NCBI RefSeq assembly: GCF_001613145.1
Contig: NZ_BDBU01000006.1
Span: 62,001-126,000 of the forward strand
DNA: 64,000 nt
DNA from: Nocardia jejuensis NBRC 103114
Lineage (GTDB): Bacteria; Actinomycetota; Actinomycetes; Mycobacteriales; Mycobacteriaceae
Reading direction: 5' to 3'
Under the pieces are notes generated by a model. The model worked only from the letters and a program-made list of their open reading frames with translations. It had not been told where the DNA came from and did not search any database. Of this stretch, positions 53,212 to 61,962 are shown piece after piece. How positions within the stretch are numbered: position 1 is the stretch's first letter; every line of letters begins with the position of its first letter. Made by a program: the position numbers and the translations under genes.

Positions 53212-53229
53212 AAACAGCTAGGTCTGTTT
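53212..53229. promoter_or_regulatory. Inverted repeat in the osmoprotectant operon promoter
   Basis: AAACAG-CTAGGT-CTGTTT is a perfect 6-bp inverted repeat with a 6-base centre. TTGAAA at 53196-53201 and the TAGGTC inside the repeat form a plausible promoter, so the repeat would overlap the -10 and act as an operator. Confidence 0.55.
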
Positions 53230-53277
53230 GGGGGGTTCTCCCGACGGCCTCCGGCACCCCCGCTCGGAAGGACGACT

Positions 53278-54264
53278 GTGCATTCGCTCATCACCACTCG
53301 CGCCGACGGCAGGCGCACCGCCCGCACCGTGCTACGCATCCTCGCCGCCGCCGTGGCCCTGGCCGCCGCGATGGCCGCCTCCGCCTGCGGCGGCAGCTCC
53401 GACCCGCTCGGGAGCAAGAGCGAATGCTCTGGCGACACCGATCATCTGGTCGTGGGCTCGGCCAACTTCCCCGAATCCGAAACCGTCGCCGACGTCTACG
53501 CGGAAGCCCTGCGTGTCAACGGGTTCCAGATAGACACCAAACTCAATATCGGCAGCCGCGAGGCCTACATTCCGTCCCTGCGGCAATGCGCCATAGACCT
53601 GATTCCCGAGTACACCGGCAACCTGCTGCAGTATTTGGACAAATCCGCCACCGCAACGGCCGCCGCCGAGGTGAACTCCGCGCTCACCACGGCCCTGGGC
53701 GATCAGCTCGCCATCGGCACCCCCGCGCCCGGCGAGGACTCCGACGCCGTCGTGGTCACCAAGGCCACCGCCGACCGCTGGAACCTGAAGAGCATCGCGG
53801 ATCTGGCCGCGCACTCCGCGGATGTGAAGTTCGCCGCCCCAGCCGAATTCGCGGAGCGTCCGGGCGGCCTGCCCGGCCTGAAGAAGACCTACAACCTGGA
53901 CATCTCGGCCGCCAACTTCGTGCCGATCGCCGACGGCGGCGGCCCCGCCACCGTGCGCGCCCTGACCGATGATCAGGTGACCGCGGCGGACATCTTCACC
54001 ACCTCCCCCGCCATCACCGCGAACAATCTTGTGGTGCTGGAGGATCCGAAGCACAACTTCGCGGCGCAGAACATCGCACCGCTCTACAACACCGCCAAGA
54101 AGAGCGACAAGCTGCTGTCCGTGCTCAACGCGGTCTCGGCGAAACTCAGCACCGCCGAGCTGATCTCCCTCAATACCTCGGTGTCCGGCACCAGCAAGAC
54201 CGAGCCCGCGGCCGCCGCGAAGGCGTGGCTGCAGACCCAGGGCCTCGACAAGCCGATCGCATAG
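53278..54264 (+). CDS. Osmoprotectant ABC transporter substrate-binding lipoprotein (OpuCC/ProX-like)
   Basis: GTG 53278 follows GGAAGGA. The 328-residue protein has an Arg-rich N-terminus, a hydrophobic segment and a lipobox ending at Cys37 (ASAC). The mature domain shows VGSANFPESETVADVYAEAL, IDLIPEYTGNLLQYL (with the Tyr of the quaternary-ammonium box) and the second lobe NFVPIADGGGPATVRAL. It captures glycine betaine, choline or related compatible solutes. It is the first gene of a four-gene importer operon. Confidence 0.9.
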   Translation: MHSLITTRADGRRTARTVLRILAAAVALAAAMAASACGGSSDPLGSKSECSGDTDHLVVGSANFPESETVADVYAEALRVNGFQIDTKLNIGSREAYIPSLRQCAIDLIPEYTGNLLQYLDKSATATAAAEVNSALTTALGDQLAIGTPAPGEDSDAVVVTKATADRWNLKSIADLAAHSADVKFAAPAEFAERPGGLPGLKKTYNLDISAANFVPIADGGGPATVRALTDDQVTAADIFTTSPAITANNLVVLEDPKHNFAAQNIAPLYNTAKKSDKLLSVLNAVSAKLSTAELISLNTSVSGTSKTEPAAAAKAWLQTQGLDKPIA

Positions 54265-54298
54265 TTCGACGGTCCGATCGGATAGGAGGCGGAACACG

Positions 54299-55447
54299 GT
54301 GTCCGACATCGAGTTCAGCAGTGTCACCAAGACGTACCCGGACGGCACCACCGCCGTCCACGATCTGAACCTGCACATCGAATCGGGTTCGTTCACCGTG
54401 TTCGTCGGACCGTCCGGCTGCGGCAAGACCACCTCCATGCGGATGATCAACCGCATGGTGGTGCCCACCGCGGGCGCCGTCACCGTTGCCGGACAGGATA
54501 TTTCCCGGACCTCGGCGGTGCGGTTGCGGCTGGGTATCGGCTATGTGATCCAGAGCGGTGGGCTGCTGCCGCACCGCACCGTGCTCGACAATGTGGCGAC
54601 CGTGCCGGTGCTGCGCGGGCAGTCCCGGCGCGAGGCCCGCCACGCCGCGCTCGAGGTACTCGACCGCGTCGGCCTCGATCGCGCTCTGGCGCAGCGATAT
54701 CCGGCACAGTTGTCCGGTGGGCAGCAACAGCGTGTCGGCGTGGCGCGCGCGCTGGCGGCCGATCCGCCGATTCTGCTGATGGACGAGCCGTTCAGCGCCG
54801 TGGACCCGGTGGTGCGCACCGAACTGCAGAACGAAATGCAAAGGCTGCAGTCCGAATTGCACAAGACGATCGTGTTCGTGACGCACGATATCGACGAGGC
54901 GATCAAGCTCGGGGATCGGGTCGCGGTGTTCGGGCCCGGCGGGCGGTTGCAGCAGTACGACCGGCCCCAGCGCGTGCTGTCGCAGCCCGCGACGGATTTC
55001 GTCGCCGGATTCGTCGGCCGCGATCGCGGATACCGGGAACTGTCCTTCCGGACCGCGGATGCCGTTCCGCTGCACGATATCCCGACCGTGACCGCCGATC
55101 AGCTCACCGGCGTTCGGCTGGACAAGGGTGAGTGGCGGCTCATCGTGGATCAGGACCGGCGGCCGGTCGGCTGGATCGACACCACCGGACTGGAGGGCAT
55201 CCGCGCCGGACGTGCGCTCGCCGACTGCGTCGCCGCCGGTGGATCACTGTTCCCGCCGGACGGGGATCTGCGGCACGCCTTGGACTCGGCCATCTCCTCA
55301 CCCTCGGAAATCGGTGTGGCGGTCGATGATTCGGGCGCGGTGCGCGGCGGGGTGCTGGCCTCGGAGGTGATCGCGCAGCTCTCGCGGCAGCGCACCGCCG
55401 AGGACGAGGAACGCAATCGGGCCTTCTTCGAGGCTGAAGCTCGATGA
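54299..55447 (+). CDS. Osmoprotectant ABC transporter ATP-binding protein (OpuCA-like)
   Basis: GTG 54299 follows AGGAGG. The 382-residue ATPase has Walker A GPSGCGKTT (37-45), YVIQSGGLLPHRTVLDNVA with the Q-loop, LSGGQQQRVGVARAL, Walker B ILLMDEPFSAVD and the H-loop FVTHDIDEA. A C-terminal regulatory region of about 130 residues (LTGVRLDKGEWRLIVDQDRRPVGWID, GDLRHALDSAISS) resembles a degenerate CBS module, as in ionic-strength-sensing OpuA/OpuCA. Its stop overlaps the permease start (ATGA). Confidence 0.93.
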   Translation: MSDIEFSSVTKTYPDGTTAVHDLNLHIESGSFTVFVGPSGCGKTTSMRMINRMVVPTAGAVTVAGQDISRTSAVRLRLGIGYVIQSGGLLPHRTVLDNVATVPVLRGQSRREARHAALEVLDRVGLDRALAQRYPAQLSGGQQQRVGVARALAADPPILLMDEPFSAVDPVVRTELQNEMQRLQSELHKTIVFVTHDIDEAIKLGDRVAVFGPGGRLQQYDRPQRVLSQPATDFVAGFVGRDRGYRELSFRTADAVPLHDIPTVTADQLTGVRLDKGEWRLIVDQDRRPVGWIDTTGLEGIRAGRALADCVAAGGSLFPPDGDLRHALDSAISSPSEIGVAVDDSGAVRGGVLASEVIAQLSRQRTAEDEERNRAFFEAEAR

Positions 55448-56181
55448 GATACCTCCTGGACAATTTCGACGAGATCGCCGGATACGCCCGCACGCATCTG
55501 TATCTGGCGCTGCTGCCGCTGGTGATCGGATTGGTGATCGCCATTCCGTTCGGCGCACTGGCGCATCGGATTCCGTGGCTGCGGCGCGTGAGCACGACGG
55601 CGGCCGGGATCGCGTACACGATTCCCTCGCTGGCGCTGTTCGTGATCATTCCGCCGCTCGCGGGGATCAGTGCCATCGATCCGCTGAATGTCATCATCGC
55701 GCTGAGCATCTACTCGGTGGCGCTGCTGGTGACCGCGGTGCCCGCCGCGCTGGACTCGGTGCCCGCCGAGGTGCTCGACGCCGCCGACGCGATCGGATAC
55801 ACGCGGCTGCGCCGGGTGCTCACCGTCGACTTTCCGCTGGCGCTCCCGGTTTTCGTCGCGAATCTGAGAGTGGTCGCGGTCACCAATATCTCGATGGTGA
55901 CCGTCGGCGCGCTGATCGGGGTCGGTGGGCTGGGCAAGCTGTTCACGCAGGGGTACCAGCGCGACTACCCCGACGAGATCGTGGCGGGCATCATCGTGGT
56001 GCTGGTCCTGGCGCTGGTGTTGGACCGGCTGCTGTATCTGTTCGGGCGGATCGCCACACCGTGGTCGCGACTCGGCGACAAGGACAGACGTCCGCGCCGG
56101 CGGTTCGGTCGCGGCACGCTGACGACGCTCGGGACCGAGCTCCCCGACGCCGCCGGAACGACGAAAGAGTCTGCGGCATGA
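55444..56181 (+). CDS. Osmoprotectant ABC transporter permease (OpuCB-like)
   Basis: A 245-residue permease with five to six hydrophobic segments and the binding-protein-dependent EAA loop AEVLDAADAIGYTRLRRVLTVDFPLALPV. Starts overlap the ATPase stop and its own stop overlaps the next permease start, so the three are translated together. The C-terminal 45 residues are cytoplasmic and Arg-rich. Confidence 0.93.
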   Translation: MRYLLDNFDEIAGYARTHLYLALLPLVIGLVIAIPFGALAHRIPWLRRVSTTAAGIAYTIPSLALFVIIPPLAGISAIDPLNVIIALSIYSVALLVTAVPAALDSVPAEVLDAADAIGYTRLRRVLTVDFPLALPVFVANLRVVAVTNISMVTVGALIGVGGLGKLFTQGYQRDYPDEIVAGIIVVLVLALVLDRLLYLFGRIATPWSRLGDKDRRPRRRFGRGTLTTLGTELPDAAGTTKESAA

Positions 56182-56885
56182 ACCTTTTCATCGACGCCTG
56201 GCACTATCTGAGCACCGGCGCGAACTGGTCCGGCCCCACCGGAATCGGCGAGCGGATCCTGCAGCATCTCTGGTACAGCGTTCTCGCCGTGGGACTTTCG
56301 GCGGCGGTCGCACTGCCGATCGGACTGCTCGTGGGGCACACCCGGCGCGGATCGGCGGCCATCGTCGGCTTCGCCAATGCCATGCGCGCGCTGCCGACCC
56401 TCGGCCTGCTCACCTTCGTGGTGCTGCTGCTCGGGCTGGGCCTGCTGCCGCCGCTGCTGGCGCTGCTGACCGTCGGCATTCCACCGCTGCTCGCCGGCAC
56501 GTACGCCGGGATCGCGAATGTGGATCCGGCGGTGGTGGACGCCTCGCGCGCCATGGGCATGACCGAACGGCAGGTGCTGTTGCAGGTCGAACTCCCCAAT
56601 GCGCTGCCGGTCCTGCTCACCGGTCTGCGCGGAGCGACGCTGCAGGTCGTGGCGACGGCGACCATCGCCGCCTACGTGAACCTGGGCGGGCTGGGCCGAT
56701 ACATCTTCGACGGGATCGGTCTCTACCGATACGACCGGGTCCTGGTCGGCGCGATCCTGGTCGCGGCATTGGCGCTGGCGCTGGACGGACTGCTCGCGCT
56801 GCTCGCGTGGGCCGTCGCACCGGGCGCCCGACGTCCACGCGGCCTAGGCCGCGCGCGCCGATCCGAACCTTCCACAGCCGGGTAG
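56178..56885 (+). CDS. Osmoprotectant ABC transporter permease (OpuCD-like)
   Basis: A 235-residue permease starting at ATG 56178, overlapping the previous stop. It has the EAA loop DASRAMGMTERQVLLQVELPNALPVLLTGLRGATLQVVATATIAAYVNLGGLG that contacts the ATPase. It pairs with the preceding permease as the membrane channel of the importer. The tail is basic (RRPRGLGRARRSEP). Confidence 0.93.
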   Translation: MNLFIDAWHYLSTGANWSGPTGIGERILQHLWYSVLAVGLSAAVALPIGLLVGHTRRGSAAIVGFANAMRALPTLGLLTFVVLLLGLGLLPPLLALLTVGIPPLLAGTYAGIANVDPAVVDASRAMGMTERQVLLQVELPNALPVLLTGLRGATLQVVATATIAAYVNLGGLGRYIFDGIGLYRYDRVLVGAILVAALALALDGLLALLAWAVAPGARRPRGLGRARRSEPSTAG

Positions 56886-56930
56886 CCCGCCGCGCACCCC
56901 CAGCTCAGCGGCACGCACATTGACCTTCCG

Positions 56931-56946
56931 TGTGATGCGGGTCACG
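56931..56946. promoter_or_regulatory. CRP/FNR-family binding site
   Basis: TGTGATGCGGGTCACG matches TGTGA-N6-TCACA at nine of ten positions, the consensus of mycobacterial CRP (Rv3676) and E. coli CRP. It is 45 bases upstream of the CBS-protein start. Confidence 0.6.
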
Positions 56947-56990
56947 ATGTTCGTGGCCGAGCACCACCGAAGTCAATGAGGAGGTTCGCC

Positions 56991-57422
56991 GTGAAAGCCA
57001 TGAAAGCCCGCGACATCATGCATCACACCGCTGAATGCGTGCCCGCGGACGAGACCCTCGACCGAGCCGCGCAGATGATGCGCAATATGGACGTCGGGGC
57101 CCTGCCGATCTGCAACAACGACCGCCTGATCGGCATGCTCACCGATCGTGACATCGTCATCCGCTGCGTCGCGGAGGGTCACGATCCGAGTCGCGTTCGA
57201 GCCGGCGACCTCGCCCAGGGCTCGCTCATGTGGGTCGACGCGGATATGGATGTCACCGAGGTGCTCGCCATGATGGAGCAGAACCAGATCAAACGGGTCC
57301 CCGTGATCGACGTGGCGGCCGGAAAACGCCTCGTCGGCATGATCTGCGAATCGGACCTCGCCAAGAACGTCAGCGATCAGCAGCTGGCCGAATTCGTGGC
57401 GGCGGTCTCGACTCCGCACTGA
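56991..57422 (+). CDS. Two-CBS-domain protein (HRP1-like)
   Basis: GTG 56991 follows GAGGAGG at ideal spacing; an ATG at 56976 would include the SD. The 143-residue protein is two CBS domains in tandem: MKARDIMHHTAECVPADETLDRAAQMM to GMLTDRDIVIRCVAEG and QGSLMWVDADMDVTEVLAMM to GMICESDLAKNV. Such stand-alone proteins bind adenine nucleotides; Mtb HRP1 (Rv2626c) is hypoxia-induced. A CRP-like site upstream suggests regulation by cAMP or redox state. It is monocistronic. Confidence 0.9.
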   Translation: MKAMKARDIMHHTAECVPADETLDRAAQMMRNMDVGALPICNNDRLIGMLTDRDIVIRCVAEGHDPSRVRAGDLAQGSLMWVDADMDVTEVLAMMEQNQIKRVPVIDVAAGKRLVGMICESDLAKNVSDQQLAEFVAAVSTPH

Positions 57423-57448
57423 GCCCGCCTCCCACGGAACACGCCGAG

Positions 57449-57474
57449 GGGCCTGGTCCCGGTGGAGCAGGCCC
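57449..57474. terminator. Weak hairpin between convergent genes
   Basis: GGGCCTG (57449-57455) pairs with CAGGCCC (57468-57474), loop 12 bases, between the CBS gene and the convergent response-regulator gene. Confidence 0.4.
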
Positions 57475-57487
57475 GTCGCGCTGTCGA

Positions 57488-58138
57488 TCAGGCCGGGCGG
57501 ATCAGGCCGTGCTGGTGGGCGTAGACCACGGCGTGAATGCGGTCTCGCACACCGAGTTTGGCGAGGATTCGGGAGACGTGGGTTTTGATGGTTTCCTCGC
57601 CGACGCCGAGGGTGGCGGCGATCTCGGCGTTGCTGCGGGCGTCCGCGAGCAGGAACAGGACCTCGCGTTCACGGGCGGTGAGGTGGGCGAGTTCGGGTGG
57701 TTCCACCGGCGGGGCGAGGCCCGCGACCAGGCGGGCGGCGAGGCGGCGGGTCATGGACGGATCGATGACGGCGTCGCCCCGGACCGCCACCTGAATGGCG
57801 GCGACGAGTTCCTCGGGGGCAAGGCTTTTCAGCAGGAAGCCGCTGGCCCCGGCGGTGAGCGCGCGGTGCAGGCTCGCCTCGCTGTCGTAGGTGGTCAGCA
57901 CCAGCACGCGGGTGCCGCCCGCCGCGACGATGGCCTCGGTGGCCGCGAGCCCGTCGAGCTTGGGCATGCGCACATCGAGAATCGCCACATCCGGCCGCAG
58001 GCGGGCGGCGGCCTCGATGGCGGTGCGACCGTCACCCACCTCGGCCACGCATTCCAGGCCGGGATGCGCGTCCACCACGGCGCGCAGGCCGGAGCGGAAC
58101 ATGGTGTGATCGTCCGCGATCAGGACGCGAATGCTCAT
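57488..58138 (-). CDS. NarL/LuxR-type response regulator
   Basis: A 216-residue regulator: receiver domain with phospho-acceptor D55 (VAILDVRMPKLDG), acidic D9-D10 (LIADDHTMF), and the conserved Lys in GFLLKSLAPEEL; then the LuxR-type HTH LTAREREVLFLLADARSNAEIAATLGVGEETIKTHVSRILAKLGVRDR. Its ATG at 58138 overlaps the kinase stop (ATGA). The pair is a typical DesK/NarX-like actinobacterial system. Targets unknown. Confidence 0.94.
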   Translation of the reverse strand: MSIRVLIADDHTMFRSGLRAVVDAHPGLECVAEVGDGRTAIEAAARLRPDVAILDVRMPKLDGLAATEAIVAAGGTRVLVLTTYDSEASLHRALTAGASGFLLKSLAPEELVAAIQVAVRGDAVIDPSMTRRLAARLVAGLAPPVEPPELAHLTAREREVLFLLADARSNAEIAATLGVGEETIKTHVSRILAKLGVRDRIHAVVYAHQHGLIRPA

Positions 58139-59352
58139 GCCGCTCCGATCGGGACCGAGACCAGAATTTCCCATCGCTCACCAATTTTCCCGGATTGCAC
58201 TGTCCCCCCGAATAATTCGACTCGCCGTCGAATTCCGTCCAGTCCCCGGTGCGGATTCTCGCTCGACACGACGTGCCCCACGGGATTGCTCTCGCGGACC
58301 TGCACCCGAGTCGGGCCGTAGCGGATCTCCAGTCGCGCCGGATCCCGGCCGTGCCGCAGTGCGTTGGTGAGAATCTCCTGGACCACCCGATAGAGCATCA
58401 CGTCCAGGGACTCGGGCAGCACCGGCGGCTCACCCGAAATGTCCACCCGCACAGTCAAACCAGCCTCTCCCACCCGCTGTACCAGATCATCGATGTCGAC
58501 GAGACCGGGCTGCCGCTGGCCTCCGTCGTCACGGCCGTGCAGCAGATCGAGTTGCCTCCGCAGATCCACCATGGCCGCCCGGCTGCTGGTCTCGACGGCG
58601 GTCAGCGAGCGCACCGTCGCCGCACTGTCGCTGTGGGACACGGCTATTCGTGCCGCACCGGCGTGAATCCCGATGGCGCTCACGTGATGTGTGATCACGT
58701 CGTGCAGATCGCGGGCGATGGCCTCGCGCTCGTCCACCAGTGCCCGATCCAGTGCCGCCAGCTGCTCCTGCTGCCGGAGCCTCTCCCGCTGTTCGAGTTC
58801 CGCGATGTACGCACCCCGCGCCGTCGTGTACCGGCCCACCAGCCACGGCACCACGCCACCCGCCACCGCCAGCGGGAAGAGCCGCCAATCTCGCGAGAGT
58901 ATCCCGCCCACAAGCAGATTCGCGACGGCCGCTCCGGCCGCGAGCAGCGTCACGGTGCCCACCGAGGCGAACCCGCCCAACCAGGCCCCGGCCCGGTACC
59001 CCGCCACCAGGAACCCCACATCGGGCACCCGCGCGGGCAGCCCGTGGTGGTGCGCGAAGACGGCGATCCCGACCTTCAGCACGGCCTGCGCGACGGCCAC
59101 CGCCACCACCGCCCTGGTCGACGGCGCGGCCGCGAGGGCCAGATCCACCGTAACCACCGCGATCGCCAGCGGCCAGGCCAGCGCGGGCGAGGTGCCGAAC
59201 GCGCCGCACAGCACCAGCTGTGCGGTGTCGACCATCGCCGCCACCACGGCCACCACCAGCGACTGCCGAGCCAGCGACCTCGTCACATCCATCGCGAGCA
59301 CCACTCCCGTCGGCCGATCCGAATCCACGCCGGCACGCTCCCCGTCAACCAT
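58135..59352 (-). CDS. Sensor histidine kinase (HisKA_3 type)
   Basis: A 405-residue kinase with four to five N-terminal TM segments between residues about 27 and 173, a coiled coil (ELEQRERLRQQEQLAALDRAL), the HisKA_3 dimerisation motif EREAIARDLHDVITHHVSAIG with phospho-acceptor H217, and an HATPase domain (VVQEILTNALRHG with the N box). The G1 box reads PHRGLDGIRRRVELFGG. The short extracytoplasmic loops suggest sensing within the membrane. It is upstream of and overlaps the response regulator gene. Confidence 0.92.
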   Translation of the reverse strand: MVDGERAGVDSDRPTGVVLAMDVTRSLARQSLVVAVVAAMVDTAQLVLCGAFGTSPALAWPLAIAVVTVDLALAAAPSTRAVVAVAVAQAVLKVGIAVFAHHHGLPARVPDVGFLVAGYRAGAWLGGFASVGTVTLLAAGAAVANLLVGGILSRDWRLFPLAVAGGVVPWLVGRYTTARGAYIAELEQRERLRQQEQLAALDRALVDEREAIARDLHDVITHHVSAIGIHAGAARIAVSHSDSAATVRSLTAVETSSRAAMVDLRRQLDLLHGRDDGGQRQPGLVDIDDLVQRVGEAGLTVRVDISGEPPVLPESLDVMLYRVVQEILTNALRHGRDPARLEIRYGPTRVQVRESNPVGHVVSSENPHRGLDGIRRRVELFGGTVQSGKIGERWEILVSVPIGAA

Positions 59353-59613
59353 CCACCACCGAACTCACGCCGCCACTCTGCACACGCAGGGAAACCGGCC
59401 GGGCGCGCGAGGACTCCACCCGCAGGGCGGTTCTCACTTCGCCTGATCACTCGACACGCGGCCCACCACTACCGTGCGGACGCTACTCCCGCCGACCCCC
59501 GTCCCCCGTGCGGGGGATACGGAATCCCCCGTCGGCGCGACGATTCGGGCCGCGGATCTCACTACCGTCGAGATATACCCCCCCGAGCAGGAGTTTTTCG
59601 ATCAGGAGCCGCT

Positions 59614-60537
59614 ATGGACAAAGACATCTTCATCTACGCGCTGCCCGCGTTCGCGGTGCTCATGCTGATCGAATGGATCGCCGATCGCCGCGATCCGGAC
59701 AAGCCCGCCAACGGCATCACCGGGCGTGACACCGCCTCCAACATCGCCACGTTCGTGCTCAGCCGAGTCGCCAAACCGATTCTGGCGCAGGTGCTTCCGT
59801 TCTCGGCGGTGGTGCTCGCCGGTGCGCTCACCCCGTTCCACCTGTCCGCGCACAACTGGTGGGTGTGGGTGCTCGGGCTGGTCGTCACCGATTTCTGCTA
59901 CTACTGGGCGCATCGCGCCGATCATCGAATCCGGCTGCTGTGGACCTCGCACAGCGTTCATCACTCCAGCCGGTTCTTCAATTTCTCCACCGCCATCCGG
60001 CTGCCCTGGGCACATCCGATCGCCCAGCAGCTGCGCGGTCTGGCCTGGGTGCCCGCCGCCCTGATCGGGCTGCCCGTGTGGATGGTGTTCGCGCTGCAGA
60101 GCATCGGCCTGCTGTACCAGTTCCCGATCCACACCCAGCGCGTGCGCACCCTGCCCCGGCCGCTCGAATTCCTGTTCAACACTCCCGCGCACCATCGCGT
60201 CCATCACGGCTCCAATCAGCCGTATCTGGACACGAATTACGGTGGCGTCTTCATCGTCTGGGACCGGATGTTCGGCAGTTTCGCCGCCGAAACCGAACCG
60301 ATCCGGTACGGCCTCACCAAGGACATCGGCACCGACAACCCGCTGAAGGTGAACTACACCGAGCTGCTCGACCTGGTCCGGGACGTGCGCGGCGCGAACA
60401 CCTGGCGCGGCCGCCTCGGCTACGTGTTCGGCCCGCCCGGGTGGAGGGAGCGTCGTGCCCCGGAGCCGGAGCCGCTCCTCGGCGCGAGCGTGGCTGTCGA
60501 ACCCGCGAGCCTCGAAAAGGTCACCGCCGCAGCCTGA
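59614..60537 (+). CDS. Fatty acid hydroxylase superfamily (sterol desaturase-like) protein
   Basis: ATG 59614 follows AGGAG at good spacing. The 307-residue membrane di-iron enzyme has the three histidine boxes HRADH (100-104), HSVHH (113-117) and HHRVHH (193-198), with four hydrophobic segments between. The family inserts a hydroxyl or double bond into fatty acids, sterols or carotenoids. It is transcribed alone; the substrate is not indicated. The C-terminal 40 residues are disordered. The 261 bases upstream hold no gene. Confidence 0.9.
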   Translation: MDKDIFIYALPAFAVLMLIEWIADRRDPDKPANGITGRDTASNIATFVLSRVAKPILAQVLPFSAVVLAGALTPFHLSAHNWWVWVLGLVVTDFCYYWAHRADHRIRLLWTSHSVHHSSRFFNFSTAIRLPWAHPIAQQLRGLAWVPAALIGLPVWMVFALQSIGLLYQFPIHTQRVRTLPRPLEFLFNTPAHHRVHHGSNQPYLDTNYGGVFIVWDRMFGSFAAETEPIRYGLTKDIGTDNPLKVNYTELLDLVRDVRGANTWRGRLGYVFGPPGWRERRAPEPEPLLGASVAVEPASLEKVTAAA

Positions 60538-60556
60538 TACGAGCCTTGAAACAGTT

Positions 60557-60585
60557 CGGCCCCCGTGCGTTGCGCACGGGGGCCG
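60557..60585. terminator. Bidirectional hairpin terminator
   Basis: CGGCCCCCGTGCG (60557-60569) pairs perfectly with 60573-60585 between the convergent hydroxylase and malic enzyme genes, close to both stops. Confidence 0.8.
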
Positions 60586-60601
60586 ATTCCGTTCGTACGG
60601 G

Positions 60602-61804
60602 TTACGCGACGCCCTCGGCGCGAGCGGCGGCGCCGACGGCCTCGGCGACGGCCGGAGCCACGCGCGGATCCAGCGGGCTCGGGATGATCTTGTCCACGGA
60701 CAGCTCACCCGCGACCACGTTGAAGATGGCGTCGGCGGCGGCCACCTTCATGCCCTCGGTGATGCGGCGCGCGCCGACATCCAGCGCGCCCTTGAACACG
60801 CCCGGGAACGCGAGCACATTGTTGATCTGGTTCGGGAAGTCCGAACGGCCGGTCGCCACGATCGCGGCGTACTTGCGCGCCACCTCCGGGTGGATCTCCG
60901 GGGTCGGGTTCGACATGGCGAACACGATGGACTCCGGCGCCATGGCGGCGATGAGCTCCTCGGGGATGGTGCCCGCCGACAGACCCAGGAAGCAGTCCGC
61001 GCCCGAGAGTGCCTCGGCCGCACCGCCGGTGACGTTGCGCGGGTTGGTGCGCTGGGCCAGCTCGGCCTTCACATCATTGAGGTCGCCGCGATCACGCGAG
61101 ACGACGCCCTTGGAATCCAGCACGATGATGTCCGGGACGCCCGCCGCCAGCAGAATGTTGGTGCACGCGACACCGGCCGCGCCGGCGCCCGAGACCACGA
61201 CCTTCAGCGTCGACATGTCCCGGCCCTGCACCGCTGCCGCGCCCTTGAGGGCGGCCAGCACCACGATGGCGGTGCCGTGCTGATCGTCGTGCATGACAGG
61301 GCAATCCAGCGCCTCGATGACGCGGCGCTCGATCTCGAAGCAGCGCGGTGCGGAGATGTCCTCGAGATTGACCGCGCCGAAGCTCGGGCGCAGACGGATC
61401 AGCGTCTCGACGATCTCGTCGGGGTCCTTGGTGTCCAGCACCAGCGGGATGGAATCGAGCCCGGCGAACTTCTTGAACAGCGCCGCCTTGCCCTCCATCA
61501 CCGGCAGCGAGGCGCGCGGGCCGATATCGCCCAGGCCCAGCACCGCGGTGCCGTCCGAGACGACCACGACCAGGCGCTCGGCCCAGGTGTAGGTCTTGGC
61601 GAGCGACTCGTCCTCGGCGATGCCGAGGCAGACCTGCGCGACGCCCGGGGTGTAGGCGATCGAGAGATCACGCTGAGTCTCCAGCGGTGAGGTGAGTTCG
61701 ACCGAAAGCTTGCCGCCCAGGTGACCGGCGAAAATTTCTTCCTTGGTGATGTCGGACAGATTCGCGGTGGTGGTGGCATTCACTGCTTCAGTCACAGGTG
61801 ACAC
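60602..61804 (-). CDS. NAD-dependent malic enzyme
   Basis: GTG 61804 lies seven bases after AGGAG and gives 400 residues, the length of short bacterial malic enzymes; the frame extends upstream to 61969 but without SD. Motifs: SIAYTPGVAQVCLGIAED, ERLVVVVSDGTAVLGLGDIGPRASLPVMEGKAALFK, FGAVNLEDISAPRCFEIE, PVMHDDQHGTAIVVLAAL (metal ligands), Rossmann VVSGAGAAGVACTNILL and AMSNPTPEIHPE. It oxidatively decarboxylates malate to pyruvate. The VSDGTAVLGLGD and GAGAAG motifs fit NAD preference. Confidence 0.95.
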   Translation of the reverse strand: MSPVTEAVNATTTANLSDITKEEIFAGHLGGKLSVELTSPLETQRDLSIAYTPGVAQVCLGIAEDESLAKTYTWAERLVVVVSDGTAVLGLGDIGPRASLPVMEGKAALFKKFAGLDSIPLVLDTKDPDEIVETLIRLRPSFGAVNLEDISAPRCFEIERRVIEALDCPVMHDDQHGTAIVVLAALKGAAAVQGRDMSTLKVVVSGAGAAGVACTNILLAAGVPDIIVLDSKGVVSRDRGDLNDVKAELAQRTNPRNVTGGAAEALSGADCFLGLSAGTIPEELIAAMAPESIVFAMSNPTPEIHPEVARKYAAIVATGRSDFPNQINNVLAFPGVFKGALDVGARRITEGMKVAAADAIFNVVAGELSVDKIIPSPLDPRVAPAVAEAVGAAARAEGVA

Positions 61805-61831
61805 GATTTCACTCCTGCTCGGTGCGGACTC

Positions 61832-61846
61832 AACCGTTTGACGGTT
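61832..61846. promoter_or_regulatory. Inverted repeat close to malic enzyme start
   Basis: AACCGT-TTG-ACGGTT, a perfect 6-bp inverted repeat, lies where a repressor could block transcription of the minus-strand malic enzyme gene. Confidence 0.4.
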
Positions 61847-61942
61847 ACCGTTCGGTACATAGTTATCGATGGTTTCGGTGCTCGTTTCGGAATTCCGGAC
61901 ACGTCCACGGTGAGCCGTTTCGAAAAACCCTGTGCGCAAACC

Positions 61943-61962
61943 TTGCCACCACGTCGTGGCAA
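61943..61962. promoter_or_regulatory. Inverted repeat upstream of malic enzyme
   Basis: TTGCCAC-CACGTC-GTGGCAA, a perfect 7-bp inverted repeat with a 6-base centre, about 140 bases upstream of the malic enzyme start. Confidence 0.4.

Noticed and set aside
58249..59613. Upstream extension of the fatty acid hydroxylase
   Set aside because: It lies opposite the histidine kinase and is Arg/His/Pro-rich; the ATG at 59614 has a proper SD and starts the first membrane segment.
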